From Streptomyces sp. Go-475 (lineage in GTDB: Bacteria > Actinomycetota > Actinomycetes > Streptomycetales > Streptomycetaceae), in contig NZ_CP026121.1 of the NCBI RefSeq assembly GCF_003330845.1, forward strand, positions 4,321,501-4,385,500: DNA of 64,000 nt. The letters are read 5' to 3'. Positions 34,532 to 43,351 of the stretch are shown one piece after another; the first letter of the stretch is position 1; each line of letters begins with the position of its first letter. The notes under the pieces were generated by a model. It had not been told where the DNA came from. It saw nothing but the letters and a program-made list of their open reading frames with translations, and did no database searches. The position numbers were made by a program, and so were the translations under genes.

Positions 34532-35992
34532 GTGACGACGATGACGGAAGCGTCCGTGCGCGAGTTCAAGATGCCCGACGTGGGCGAGGGGCTCACGGAG
34601 GCGGAGATCCTCAAGTGGTACGTCCAGCCCGGTGACACGGTCACGGACGGCCAGGTGGTGTGCGAGGTGGAGACGGCGAAGGCGGCCGTCGAGCTGCCCA
34701 TCCCGTACGACGGCGTCGTCCGGGAGCTGCACTTCCCCGAGGGCACCACGGTCGACGTGGGCACGGCGATCATCGCGGTGGACGTGAGCGGCGGGGCCGC
34801 GCCGGTGCCCGTCGCCGAGCAGCGGCCGGCGACCCCGCAGGCGGCCGAGGAGCCCAAGGCGGAAGGTTCCGGCTCCGGCCGCCAGCCGGTCCTGGTCGGC
34901 TACGGCGTGGCGACCTCGTCCACGCGCCGCCGCCCCCGCAAGGGCCCGGAGGTCCCGGTCCAGCAGGCCTCGACGGCGATCCAGACGGAGCTGAACGGCC
35001 ACGCGCCGGCGACCCCGGCCGCCCCTGACCCGACCGCCCCGGCCACCCCTGCGCCGACCGCCCAGGCCGCCCCGGTCACCGCCGGGCGTCCGCTGGCCAA
35101 GCCCCCGGTCCGCAAGCTGGCCAAGGACCTGGGCGTCGACCTGGCGACGGTCGTCCCGACCGGCCCGGACGGCATCATCACCCGCGAGGACGTGCACGCG
35201 GCGGTGGCCGCCCCCGAGCCGAAGGCCCCCGAGCCGTCGGCGGTGCCCGCGGCGCCCGCCCCGGCCGCCGTCCCGGCCTCGTACGACACCGCGCGCGAGA
35301 CCCGCGTCCCGATCAAGGGCGTCCGCAAGGCGACGGCGGCGGCGATGGTCGGCTCGGCGTTCACCGCGCCGCACGTCACGGAGTTCGTGACGGTCGACGT
35401 GACGCGCACGCTGAAGCTGGTCGAGGAACTGAAGCAGGACAAGGAGTTCGCGGGCCTGCGCGTGAACCCGCTCCTGCTGATCGCCAAGGCGCTGCTCGTC
35501 GCGATCAAGCGGAACCCGGACATCAACGCGTCCTGGGACGAGGCGGCCCAGGAGATCGTGGTCAAGCACTACGTGAACCTGGGCATCGCGGCGGCGACCC
35601 CGCGCGGCCTGATCGTGCCGAACATCAAGGACGCCCACGCCAAGACGCTGCCGCAGCTGGCCGAGTCGCTGGGCGAACTGGTGTCCACGGCGCGGGAGGG
35701 CAAGACGTCCCCGGCGGCCATGCAGGGCGGCACGGTGACGATCACCAACGTCGGCGTCTTCGGCGTCGACACGGGCACGCCGATCCTCAACCCGGGCGAG
35801 TCCGCGATCCTCGCGGTCGGTGCGATCAAGCTCCAGCCGTGGGTCCACAAGGGCAAGGTGAAGCCCCGTCAGGTCACCACCCTGGCGCTGTCGTTCGACC
35901 ACCGCCTGGTCGACGGCGAGCTGGGCTCGAAGGTCCTGGCCGACGTGGCGGCGATCCTGGAGCAGCCGAAGCGGCTGATCACCTGGGCGTGA
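34532..35992 (+). CDS. bkdC: Second branched-chain 2-oxo acid dehydrogenase E2
   Basis: A 486-residue E2 with one lipoyl domain (lysine K50 in VETAKAAVEL), an Ala/Pro-rich linker, a peripheral-subunit-binding domain (VRKLAKDLGVDLATVVPTG), another long Ala/Pro linker and the catalytic domain ending SFDHRLVDGELG. GTG 34532 follows GGAGAGGG; the ATG at 34541 is an alternative with poorer spacing. A strong terminator 12 bp downstream ends the operon. No E3 or regulator gene is part of this unit. Confidence 0.95.
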   Translation: MTTMTEASVREFKMPDVGEGLTEAEILKWYVQPGDTVTDGQVVCEVETAKAAVELPIPYDGVVRELHFPEGTTVDVGTAIIAVDVSGGAAPVPVAEQRPATPQAAEEPKAEGSGSGRQPVLVGYGVATSSTRRRPRKGPEVPVQQASTAIQTELNGHAPATPAAPDPTAPATPAPTAQAAPVTAGRPLAKPPVRKLAKDLGVDLATVVPTGPDGIITREDVHAAVAAPEPKAPEPSAVPAAPAPAAVPASYDTARETRVPIKGVRKATAAAMVGSAFTAPHVTEFVTVDVTRTLKLVEELKQDKEFAGLRVNPLLLIAKALLVAIKRNPDINASWDEAAQEIVVKHYVNLGIAAATPRGLIVPNIKDAHAKTLPQLAESLGELVSTAREGKTSPAAMQGGTVTITNVGVFGVDTGTPILNPGESAILAVGAIKLQPWVHKGKVKPRQVTTLALSFDHRLVDGELGSKVLADVAAILEQPKRLITWA

Positions 35993-36003
35993 GCCGACCG
36001 CCC

Positions 36004-36037
36004 GCGGCCCCCCGCCCCACCCGGGGCGGGGGGCCGC
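36004..36037 (+). terminator. Terminator of the second bkd operon
   Basis: GCGGCCCCCCGCCCC (36004-36018) pairs perfectly over 15 bp with GGGGCGGGGGGCCGC (36023-36037) around an ACCC loop. Confidence 0.9.
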
Positions 36038-36223
36038 TCGGCCTGTGACCACGAGGGTGAACCGCAGGGGCGCCGACGCGCACAAAAAGCGCTTGGAACT
36101 TGCCCAGATACCTCACGGTAAGCGGTTTAGCCGGACATACGATCACTCTCACCAAGAGATCGACCACTGCCCGGCGTCCAGGGGGGAACCCGGGCACTCC
36201 CTCGAAGGTGAGCCAAACCCCCC

Positions 36224-38458
36224 ATGCGCGACGCGATGGTGCTCAAAGCCCAGAGGTTCGTGAACTCCGTCTACGGCAGCCGTATCGGCACCACCGTGGA
36301 GGAGACCGGCGAGACCGACTGGGCCACCCTCTACGCACTGACCCGTGCCCTGCAGTACGAGCTGGGCATCACGGCACTGTCCGACAACTTCGGCCCCACC
36401 ACACTCTCCACGCTGACCGCCAAGTACCCCAAGCTCAACGCGGACACCGTCCCCTCGCCCGACTTCTGCCGCATCATCCAGGCCGGCCTGTACTGCAAGG
36501 GCTACGACGGCAGCGACCTCGACGGCACGTACGGGGAGCGGACCCAGGCGGCCGTCACGAAGCTGAAGACGGACATGGGCGTCCAACAGGCCTTCCCCGG
36601 CGCGGATCTGACACCCAAGGTGTTCAAGGCGCTGCTGACGATGGACGCGTACGTCCTCGGCCCCTCGGGCACCTCGCAGGTCCGCGAGGTCCAGCGGTGG
36701 CTCAACGGCCGCTACCTCCAGCGGCAGGACTTCTTCGTCATCGCCTGCGACGGCCGCGTCTCCCGGGACACCACCCGGGCCCTGGTCTTCGGCGTCCAGT
36801 ACGAGGTCGGCATGGCGGACGGCACCGCCAACGGCAACTTCGGGCCCGGCACCCAGTCGGCCCTGAAGTCGCACCCGGTGAAGCAGGGCGACAAGGGCGT
36901 CTACGTCCAGCTGTTCTCCGCCGGGATGGTCGTCAACCGGCGGCCCGTCGCCCTCACCGAGACCTTCGACTCCTACCTCGCCTCGGCCGTCCGGGCCTTC
37001 CAGACGTTCGTCGCGCTCCCGGCCACGGGAGAGGGCGACTTCTCCACCTTCGCCGCCCTCCTGGCGTCCTACGGCGACCAGTCCCGCCCGGGCCGGGCCT
37101 GCGACACCATCGCGAAGGTCACCCCGGCGCGGGCGGCCACGCTCAAGGCGGCGGGCATCACCTACGTCGGCCGCTACCTCACCAACCCGAGCGCCAAGTC
37201 CCTGCCGGAGAAGGCCATCCAGCCGGGCGAGCTGGCCACCATCGCCCAGCAGGGCCTGCGCTGCTTCCCGATCTACCAGACCGTCAACAACGACGCCGCC
37301 GACTTCGACTACGTCGCCGGGCGCACCGCCGGGTACGCGGCGGTCAACGCCGCCCGGGACCACGGTTTCAAGCGGGGCACGCGGATCTTCTTCGCCGTCG
37401 ACTTCGACGCGATCGACGCCGAGATCACCGCGAACGTCCTGCCGCACTTCAAGGGCATCAAGGAGGCGATGGCGGACTCCGGGAACCCGTACGAGATCGG
37501 GGTCTACGGCTCCCGCAACGTCTGCGCGCGGGTCGGTGCGGCCGGCTACTCCACCGCGAGCTTCGTCGCCGACATGTCCTCGGGCTTCGAGGGCAACGCC
37601 GGGTACCCGCTGCCGAACGACTGGGCCTACGACCAGTTCGTCATCCGCACCCTCGGCTCGGGCGACGGGCAGCTGGAGGTCGACGTCGACAGCGCCTCCG
37701 GGCGGGACACCGGGCAGGGCTCGTTCGACCGGCCGCGGCCCGCCGTCCCGGACGTCGCCTTCGACACCCGCCAGGTGCCGGCGCTGCGGGCCGACCTCGC
37801 GCGCTACATGCAGTCGATCGGACGACCCGACATGGGCGGCGTCGGCGCTGACGCCAAGCTCTACACCAACGCCCAGGCCGTCCAGGCGATCCAGGACCAG
37901 GACGCGCTGATCACCCAGCTGTCGAACACGTACAAGATGCGCAAGGCGCTGATCCAGACGGCCGTCTACTGGGCCATGCGCGACTACAGCCTCGCCGACC
38001 AGGCCACCGACCAGCAGGTCGCCGACCACCATCTGTCGGGCTCCGGCTCGGTCCGGGACTCGCACACCGGCATCGGCGAGATCAGCGCCGCCGACGCCAT
38101 CCAGGCCTGGAACCACTGCATCGGCTGGGGTTTCGCCACCGGCGACCACCGCGACCCGGCGAAGGACGCCGACCTGTGGGCCGTGTGGCAGCAGCTGAGC
38201 AAGGACAACGGGTTCAGCGTGCGCACCGCGGCCCTGGTCCACCTGTGGGGCACCCGGGGCAGGCCCGGCGGTCAACTGCCCCCCGGCGACCGCGTCACCA
38301 CCCCGCGGTCCATGCGTCTCGACCTCGTCGAGTTCGAGATCACCGAACTCCTGCGCCGCTACCGGGCCTGGGACCCCGACGTGGAGTCCCAGACGCACCA
38401 GAGCCTGGCCGTCTACCAGATCTTCGAGAAGTACAACAGCATCGCCCGCAACGCGTGA
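36224..38458 (+). CDS. DUF1906 (glycoside-hydrolase-like) protein with peptidoglycan-binding-like repeats
   Basis: A 744-residue protein. Residues 1-285 look like three divergent peptidoglycan-binding repeats (LTRALQYELGITALSDNFGP, VREVQRWLNG, VRAFQTFVALPATGEGDFS). About 292-520 is a DUF1906/Rv2525c-like TIM-barrel (FDTIAKV-like CDTIAKVTP, ITYVGRYLTNPS, FFAVDFDA, IGVYGSRNVC). The last 220 residues are helical and unrecognised. No signal peptide is visible, so export would need another route. The start ATG 36224 has GAAGGTGAG upstream. It is coupled by GTGA to a Tat-signal-bearing gene, suggesting a joint cell-wall role. Confidence 0.75.
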   Translation: MRDAMVLKAQRFVNSVYGSRIGTTVEETGETDWATLYALTRALQYELGITALSDNFGPTTLSTLTAKYPKLNADTVPSPDFCRIIQAGLYCKGYDGSDLDGTYGERTQAAVTKLKTDMGVQQAFPGADLTPKVFKALLTMDAYVLGPSGTSQVREVQRWLNGRYLQRQDFFVIACDGRVSRDTTRALVFGVQYEVGMADGTANGNFGPGTQSALKSHPVKQGDKGVYVQLFSAGMVVNRRPVALTETFDSYLASAVRAFQTFVALPATGEGDFSTFAALLASYGDQSRPGRACDTIAKVTPARAATLKAAGITYVGRYLTNPSAKSLPEKAIQPGELATIAQQGLRCFPIYQTVNNDAADFDYVAGRTAGYAAVNAARDHGFKRGTRIFFAVDFDAIDAEITANVLPHFKGIKEAMADSGNPYEIGVYGSRNVCARVGAAGYSTASFVADMSSGFEGNAGYPLPNDWAYDQFVIRTLGSGDGQLEVDVDSASGRDTGQGSFDRPRPAVPDVAFDTRQVPALRADLARYMQSIGRPDMGGVGADAKLYTNAQAVQAIQDQDALITQLSNTYKMRKALIQTAVYWAMRDYSLADQATDQQVADHHLSGSGSVRDSHTGIGEISAADAIQAWNHCIGWGFATGDHRDPAKDADLWAVWQQLSKDNGFSVRTAALVHLWGTRGRPGGQLPPGDRVTTPRSMRLDLVEFEITELLRRYRAWDPDVESQTHQSLAVYQIFEKYNSIARNA

Positions 38459-39294
38459 AACTCCGGAATGAGATCCCGTTGAAGCTGAGTCTCCCCCGCA
38501 TCCCCCGCAGCGGTCCCCGGCCCGGTGCCGGGCACCGCCGCGTCCTGTCCCGCCGTGCCCTGCTCGGCCGTATCGCCGCGATCGGCGGCGCCGTGGGCGT
38601 CGCCGCCCTGCCCGTCTCCCACTTCCTCTCCCAGGCGTACGCCGACGCGAACAACCCCATCCCGGGCAGCGTGCGGGACGCCCTGCGCAGCGCGCAGGAC
38701 CGGACCCGGCGCGTGCTGGCCGGTTCGCGCTCCCACAACGGCTGGCAGATGGAGAACGTCGCCGACGACGGCGGCACCGTCTACACCCGCCCCGTCCCCG
38801 GCACCCCGCTCAAGGGCGTCGCCATGCGCATGGGCGACGTGGAGACCGTCCTCGTCCATCTGCTGCGCCGGTTCCACTACGAGGTCGATGCCCTGCGCCG
38901 GGGCGACGTCGTCGGCTGGCACGACCCGTCCGAGGTCGCCAGGGCCCGGCCGGAGTCCAATCTGGCGTCCGGCACGGCCGTGCGGATCCGGCCGGGCTCC
39001 TACCCGCGTGGCGTCCGGGGCGGTTTCTTCCCGCAGCAGGAGGTCGTGATCCGCGACATCCTCGCCGAACTCGACGGCGTGGTCCGCTGGGGCGGCGACG
39101 ACCGTACGCCCGACGAGTCCCTGTTCTCCATCGACGTACGGCCGGGTGACAAGCGGCTGGCCGAGGTGGCGGCGCGGATCCGCGGCTGGCAGCTGGAGCC
39201 GGGAGTCGGTGCCGGTTCCCCCGTGAACGTGCTGGCCGGCGCCCGGCGCAAGGCGGCCCGGGCGCTGGAGCGCCGCCAGCGGACGGCGGTGTAA
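38455..39294 (+). CDS. Tat-signal protein with a degenerate M15 peptidase-like domain
   Basis: A 279-residue protein. After a basic N-terminus, SRRALLGRIAAIGGAVGVAALP is a twin-arginine signal (positions about 28-49). The later part (ESNLASGTAVRIRPG ... RWGGDDRTPDESLFSIDV) has the spacing of the M15 D,D-peptidase motifs SxHxxGxAxD and WGGDW...HFE, but the zinc ligands His, Asp and His are replaced by Leu, Arg and Leu. It may bind but not cut peptidoglycan. GTG 38455 overlaps the stop of the DUF1906 gene. The M15 relation is my reading of the motifs and needs profile support. Confidence 0.55.
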   Translation: MKLRNEIPLKLSLPRIPRSGPRPGAGHRRVLSRRALLGRIAAIGGAVGVAALPVSHFLSQAYADANNPIPGSVRDALRSAQDRTRRVLAGSRSHNGWQMENVADDGGTVYTRPVPGTPLKGVAMRMGDVETVLVHLLRRFHYEVDALRRGDVVGWHDPSEVARARPESNLASGTAVRIRPGSYPRGVRGGFFPQQEVVIRDILAELDGVVRWGGDDRTPDESLFSIDVRPGDKRLAEVAARIRGWQLEPGVGAGSPVNVLAGARRKAARALERRQRTAV

Positions 39295-39324
39295 GGCTTC
39301 AGGACGCGCGCGCCCGGACGCGCG

Positions 39325-39359
39325 AAGGGGGCTCGCCACCGGCTGCGGCGAGCCCCCTT
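39325..39359. terminator. Bidirectional terminator between converging genes
   Basis: AAGGGGGCTCGCC (39325-39337) pairs perfectly with GGCGAGCCCCCTT (39347-39359), followed by T's on the plus strand. It serves both the Tat-protein gene and the DD-carboxypeptidase gene. Confidence 0.9.
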
Positions 39360-39388
39360 TCCTGTGCCCGGTCGCTGCCGGGGCCGTG

Positions 39389-40288
39389 CTACTTGGCGAA
39401 GCCGTAGTTCAGCAGCTTCGTCGCGTCCGCCTTCCGCGTGGGACCGTCGGTCGAGGCGAGAACCGTGCCGATGACCGTCTTGCCGTTGCGGGTGGCGGCG
39501 AAGACCAGGCAGTACCCGGCCTCCGGGCCGGAGCCGGTCTTCACACCGATGGCGCCGGTGTAGCTGCTGAGCAGCGGGTTGGTGTTCTCCCACGGGGCCA
39601 TCGTCCGCGTGCCGCCGGACTTGGTGGTCGTCTTCGCCGTGTACTTCTTCGTCTTGACGACCGTGCGGAACGTGGAGTTCTTCATCGCCGCGCTGGCGAG
39701 CTTCGTCAGGTCGCGCGGCGTGGAGTAGTTGGCGCCCTTGCCGATGCCGTCGAACGAGTCGAAGTGGGTGTTCTTCAGGCCCAGGTTCTTGGCGGTGGTG
39801 TTCATCTTGCCGATGAACGACTTCACGCGCGCCGCGCGCGTCGAGCCCGAGCCGAACTTGTCGGCGAGGGCGTACGCCGCGTCGCAGCCGGACGGCAGCA
39901 TCAGCCCGTACAGCAGCTGGCGGACGGTGACCTTGTCGCCGACGATCAGCTTGGCGTTGGACGCCCAGTTGTTGTCGACGATGTAGTCGCTGTACGCCTT
40001 CTGGACCGTGACCTTGCTGTCCAGGTTGAGGTTCGACTGCTTCAGCACCACCAGGGCGGTCATGATCTTGGTGGTGGAGCCGGTGGAGCGGCGCGTGTCG
40101 GCCGCCTTGGTGTAGAGCGACTTGCCGGTCGCGTTGTTCATCACGTAGCCGCCCTTGGCGGCGATCGTGGGCGCCGTGGCGGCCTGCGCCGGCGCGATGG
40201 TGAGGGCTCCGCTCGCGAGCATGGCGCCGGTGGTCACGGTGACGGCCGCGGCTCTCCGGAGACGGGTGCCCTGAATGCCGGTTATCAA
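39389..40288 (-). CDS. D-alanyl-D-alanine carboxypeptidase, S11 family (low-molecular-weight PBP)
   Basis: About 299 residues with a cleavable signal peptide (RRAAAVTVTTGAMLASGALTI, cut near AQAA). The acyl-serine motif is STTK (S71-K74), the third motif KTG is in IGVKTGSG, and the second motif, normally SxN, reads SGC (S133-C135). It should trim the terminal D-Ala of peptidoglycan stem peptides outside the cell. TTG 40288 fits a normal signal-peptide length; an upstream GTG at 40360 would add 24 residues. The region AYALADKFGSGSTRAARVKSF is typical of the actinobacterial DacA group. Confidence 0.88.
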   Translation of the reverse strand: MITGIQGTRLRRAAAVTVTTGAMLASGALTIAPAQAATAPTIAAKGGYVMNNATGKSLYTKAADTRRSTGSTTKIMTALVVLKQSNLNLDSKVTVQKAYSDYIVDNNWASNAKLIVGDKVTVRQLLYGLMLPSGCDAAYALADKFGSGSTRAARVKSFIGKMNTTAKNLGLKNTHFDSFDGIGKGANYSTPRDLTKLASAAMKNSTFRTVVKTKKYTAKTTTKSGGTRTMAPWENTNPLLSSYTGAIGVKTGSGPEAGYCLVFAATRNGKTVIGTVLASTDGPTRKADATKLLNYGFAK

Positions 40289-40496
40289 GTGAAGTACCCC
40301 GATTGCGTTGAATGCCCCATCAGTGCGGCCGAGTTGAGGACGAGGGGAAAGGGGCCGCACGTGTCTGACTTGTAACTAGCACACCTGGTTGTGCCCTTGC
40401 CGGGCGGGGCCCCTGCTTTGCCACAGATGTGTGACATTCGAGTCCGCATACTGGACGTATCCCTCCATGGGTACCTGTTGTATCTATGCTGTCGGC

Positions 40497-41148
40497 ATGA
40501 CCCTGGCCGTGAAGCAACCGCCCGCCGCCGACCGCGTCTACAGCCACGTCAAACAGGGCGTCCTGGAGCGCCGCTACGAGGGCGGGACCCTCCTCACCGA
40601 GGGCGAGCTGGCCGAGGCCGTCGGCGTCTCGCGCACGCCCGTGCGGGAGGCGCTGCTCCGGCTGGAGGCCGAGGGGCTGATCCGGCTCTACCCGAAGAAG
40701 GGCGCCCTCGTCCTGCCGGTCTCCGCGCAGGAGATCGCGGACGTCGTGGAGACGCGGCTGCTCGTCGAGGAGCACGCGGCGCGCAAGGCCGTGCCCGCGC
40801 CCCCCGGGCTCATCGAGCGCCTGGAGGAGCTGCTGGCCCGGCAGAAGAAGCAGGCCGCCGCCGGGGACCTCGCCGGGGCCGCCGTCACCGACCGCTGCTT
40901 CCACGCCGAGATCGTCCGCAGCGGCGGCAACGAGATCCTCTCCCGCCTCTACGACCAGCTGCGCGACCGCCAGACTGCGCATGGGCGTCGCCGTCATGCA
41001 CTCCCACCCCGACCGGATCGCCAAGACCCTCGCCGAGCACGAGGAGATCCTCGACGCGCTGCGCGCCGGGGACGCGGAGGCGGCCGTCGGGCTCGTCCAC
41101 CGGCACATCGGCTGGTTCTCCCACCTGGCCCGGGGGGAGGTCCGATGA
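40497..41148 (+). pseudogene. GntR (FadR/FCD) family regulator gene broken by a one-base insertion
   Basis: The start MTLAVKQPPAADRVYSHVKQ, the winged helix (GELAEAVGVSRTPVREALLR) and half of the FCD ligand domain read normally to about 40970. At about 40974 an extra A (CAG-A-CTGCGC) shifts the frame. Skipping that base restores LRMGVAVMHSHPDRIAKTLA, EHEEILDALRAGDAEAAVGL and VHRHIGWFSHLARGEVR, ending at TGA 41146-41148, a typical FCD ending and an ATGA overlap with the transporter gene. Without the skip, the frame runs into the transporter, giving a 648-residue fusion from this ATG. A sequencing error is a real alternative. Confidence 0.85.
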
Positions 41149-42440
41149 GCGCCACCGCGATGCCGGGCGATCCTCCCGGCGGCCGGCGGGCGCTGGCCGT
41201 CTGGGGCATCGGCGTCTCGGTCTACTTCGTCGCGGTCATCTTCCGCACGTCCCTGGGCGTCGCCGGCCTCGACGCGGCCGACCGCTTCCACGTCAACGCC
41301 TCCGCCCTCTCCACCTTCTCCATCCTCCAGCTGCTGGTCTACGCGGGCATGCAGATACCCGTCGGCCTGCTCGTCGACCGGCTCGGCACCAAGAAGGTGC
41401 TCGCGCTCGGCGCGGTGCTGTTCACGGCCGGGCAACTGGGCTTCGCGTTCTCCCCGTCGTACGGCATGGCGCTCGCCTCCCGGGCGCTGCTCGGCTGCGG
41501 TGACGCGCTGACGTTCATCAGCGTGCTGCGGCTCGGCAGCCGGTGGTTCCCGGCCCGGCGCGGGCCGATGGTCGCCCAGTTCGCGGGGCTGGTCGGCATG
41601 GCGGGCAACCTCGTCTCCACGCTCGTCCTCGCGCGGCTCCTGCACGGCATCGGCTGGACACCGGCGTTCGCCGGCAGCGCGGTCGCCGGGGCCGTCGTCT
41701 TCGTGCTGGTGCTGCTGTTCCTGAAGGACCACCCCGAGGGCCACGAGCCGGAGCCCCTTCCGCACCAGGGCGCGGCCTACGTGCGGCGGCAGATCGCCGC
41801 CTCCTGGCGGGAGCCGGGGACCCGGCTCGGCCTCTGGGTGCACTTCACCACCCAGTTCCCGGCCATGGTGTTCCTGCTGCTGTGGGGCCTGCCGTTCCTG
41901 GTCGAGGCGCAGGGCCTGTCCCGGGCCACGGCGGGTGAACTCCTCACGCTCGTCGTGCTCTCCAACATGGTCGTCGGCCTGGTCTACGGCCAGATCGTCG
42001 CCCGGCACCACGGGGCCCGGCTGCCGCTCGCGCTCGGCACGGTCGGCACGACGGCGGCACTGTGGGCGGCGACGCTCGCCTACCCCGGCGCGCACGCCCC
42101 GATGTGGCTGCTGATCGCGCTGTGCACGGTGCTCGGGGCGTGCGGGCCCGCGTCGATGATCGGCTTCGACTTCGCCCGTCCGGCGAACCCGCCCGAGCGG
42201 CAGGGCACGGCCTCCGGCATCACCAACATGGGCGGCTTCGTCGCCTCCATGACCACGCTGTTCGCCGTCGGGGTGCTGCTGGACGCCACCGGCGACGACT
42301 ACTCCGTGGCCTTCTCGGCGGTGTTCGCGCTCCAGGCGCTCGGCGTCAGCCAGATCCTGCGGCTGCGCAGGCGGGCGGCCCGGCGGGAGCGGGAGCGGCT
42401 GGTGGCGAGCCGGGTGGAGACGGTGCACGTGCCGGCGTAG
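41145..42440 (+). CDS. MFS transporter
   Basis: A 431-residue major facilitator with twelve hydrophobic segments. The first-loop motif is VGLLVDRLGTKKVLALGAV, then LGCGDALTFISVLRLGSRWFPA, a central basic loop (HQGAAYVRRQIAASWREPGT), and PANPPERQGTASGITNMGGF in the C-terminal half, similar to hexuronate/nitrate-type permeases of the ACS-like branch. Substrate unknown. ATG 41145 overlaps the GntR stop. Since the GntR gene is broken, its control may be lost, or the transporter may be made as a fusion to the HTH domain. Confidence 0.88.
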   Translation: MSATAMPGDPPGGRRALAVWGIGVSVYFVAVIFRTSLGVAGLDAADRFHVNASALSTFSILQLLVYAGMQIPVGLLVDRLGTKKVLALGAVLFTAGQLGFAFSPSYGMALASRALLGCGDALTFISVLRLGSRWFPARRGPMVAQFAGLVGMAGNLVSTLVLARLLHGIGWTPAFAGSAVAGAVVFVLVLLFLKDHPEGHEPEPLPHQGAAYVRRQIAASWREPGTRLGLWVHFTTQFPAMVFLLLWGLPFLVEAQGLSRATAGELLTLVVLSNMVVGLVYGQIVARHHGARLPLALGTVGTTAALWAATLAYPGAHAPMWLLIALCTVLGACGPASMIGFDFARPANPPERQGTASGITNMGGFVASMTTLFAVGVLLDATGDDYSVAFSAVFALQALGVSQILRLRRRAARRERERLVASRVETVHVPA

Positions 42441-42449
42441 CCGCCCCGG

Positions 42450-43193
42450 TCAGCGGGCCACCGGTACGAGGGTGAGGTACGCGAGCCCGAGGACGCCCCG
42501 GTAGGCGTGCCAGGCGGACCGGTGGCGGTCGGCGCGCTGCCGGGTCTCCTCCGCCAGGGGATGACCGGGGTGCTCGGCGAGCCACACCTCCGTGTCCGCG
42601 AGGTACGCCGACTCGAACTCCTCCCACTCGTCGAGGCTCGCGGTCTCCGTCCACTCCGGCCTGAACCCCGCGTCGACCGCCTGGTCCACGAGGCCGGCGA
42701 GGTCGGGATGGTCGGTCGCGGCGGCGTCCGGCCACATGCGGGACAGCTCGGCCGGGGTCGGGGTGCGCTGCCAGAACCCTTCGCCGAGCAGGACACGACC
42801 GTGGTCGGAGACGAGGCGGCGCAGTTCGGCGAGGGCCGCGGGCAGCTCGCCGCTGAGGGCCTGGCTCGCGCCGACGCACAGGACGAGGTCGGCGGGGCCG
42901 TGGGCGGTGCCGGTGGCGGACTCCTCGAGGAACCGGACCCGGTCGGCGAGCCCACGCGCCTCGGCGGCCCGTCGGCCCCGGGCCAGGTCTTCGCCGTCGA
43001 GGTCGATCCCCGTGCCGGTCGCCCGCGGCGCGGCCGCCAGGACGCGGAGCATCAGCTCCCCCCAGCCGCAGCCGATGTCCAGAACGGTCACGGGCGCGTT
43101 GCCGGCGAGCCGCCGCACGAGCCGGTCCGCCCGGGCCTCGGACAGGGGGCCGTGGAAAGTGAGGCGGGTGCGGGAGCGGTGGGGTGGGGTCAT
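42450..43193 (-). CDS. SAM-dependent methyltransferase, class I
   Basis: A 247-residue methyltransferase. Motif I is VLDIGCGWGELMLRV (about 36-50), followed by GTGIDLDGEDLARGRRAA (acidic loop II) and DLVLCVGASQALSGELPAAL. Methyl acceptor unknown; the C-terminal part (DEWEEFESAYLADTEVWLAE) resembles small-molecule methyltransferases. The ATG at 43193 begins MTPPHRSRTRLTFHG; the leader has no clear ribosome binding site. The 158-bp gap to the divergent caspase-like gene includes a perfect TTGACA at 43268-43273 on the plus strand. Confidence 0.82.
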   Translation of the reverse strand: MTPPHRSRTRLTFHGPLSEARADRLVRRLAGNAPVTVLDIGCGWGELMLRVLAAAPRATGTGIDLDGEDLARGRRAAEARGLADRVRFLEESATGTAHGPADLVLCVGASQALSGELPAALAELRRLVSDHGRVLLGEGFWQRTPTPAELSRMWPDAAATDHPDLAGLVDQAVDAGFRPEWTETASLDEWEEFESAYLADTEVWLAEHPGHPLAEETRQRADRHRSAWHAYRGVLGLAYLTLVPVAR

Positions 43194-43351
43194 GCCGGGG
43201 GATGCTACGGCGGGGGGTGGGGCGGGGGCACGAGGTTTTCCGGTGCTGCGCTTCGCAGGGCGAGCAGTTGACAGGGCCGCCGACAGCGCCATCCCGAGAC
43301 GCGTGGGCTTGTGCCATGCTGGCGAGACAGGGGCGAGGGGGACGGGTCGGA

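Noticed and set aside
40497..42440. A genuine 648-residue GntR-MFS fusion gene.
   Set aside because: Removing one base restores a full FCD domain and an ATGA junction, so a frameshift is much more likely; kept only as a finding.
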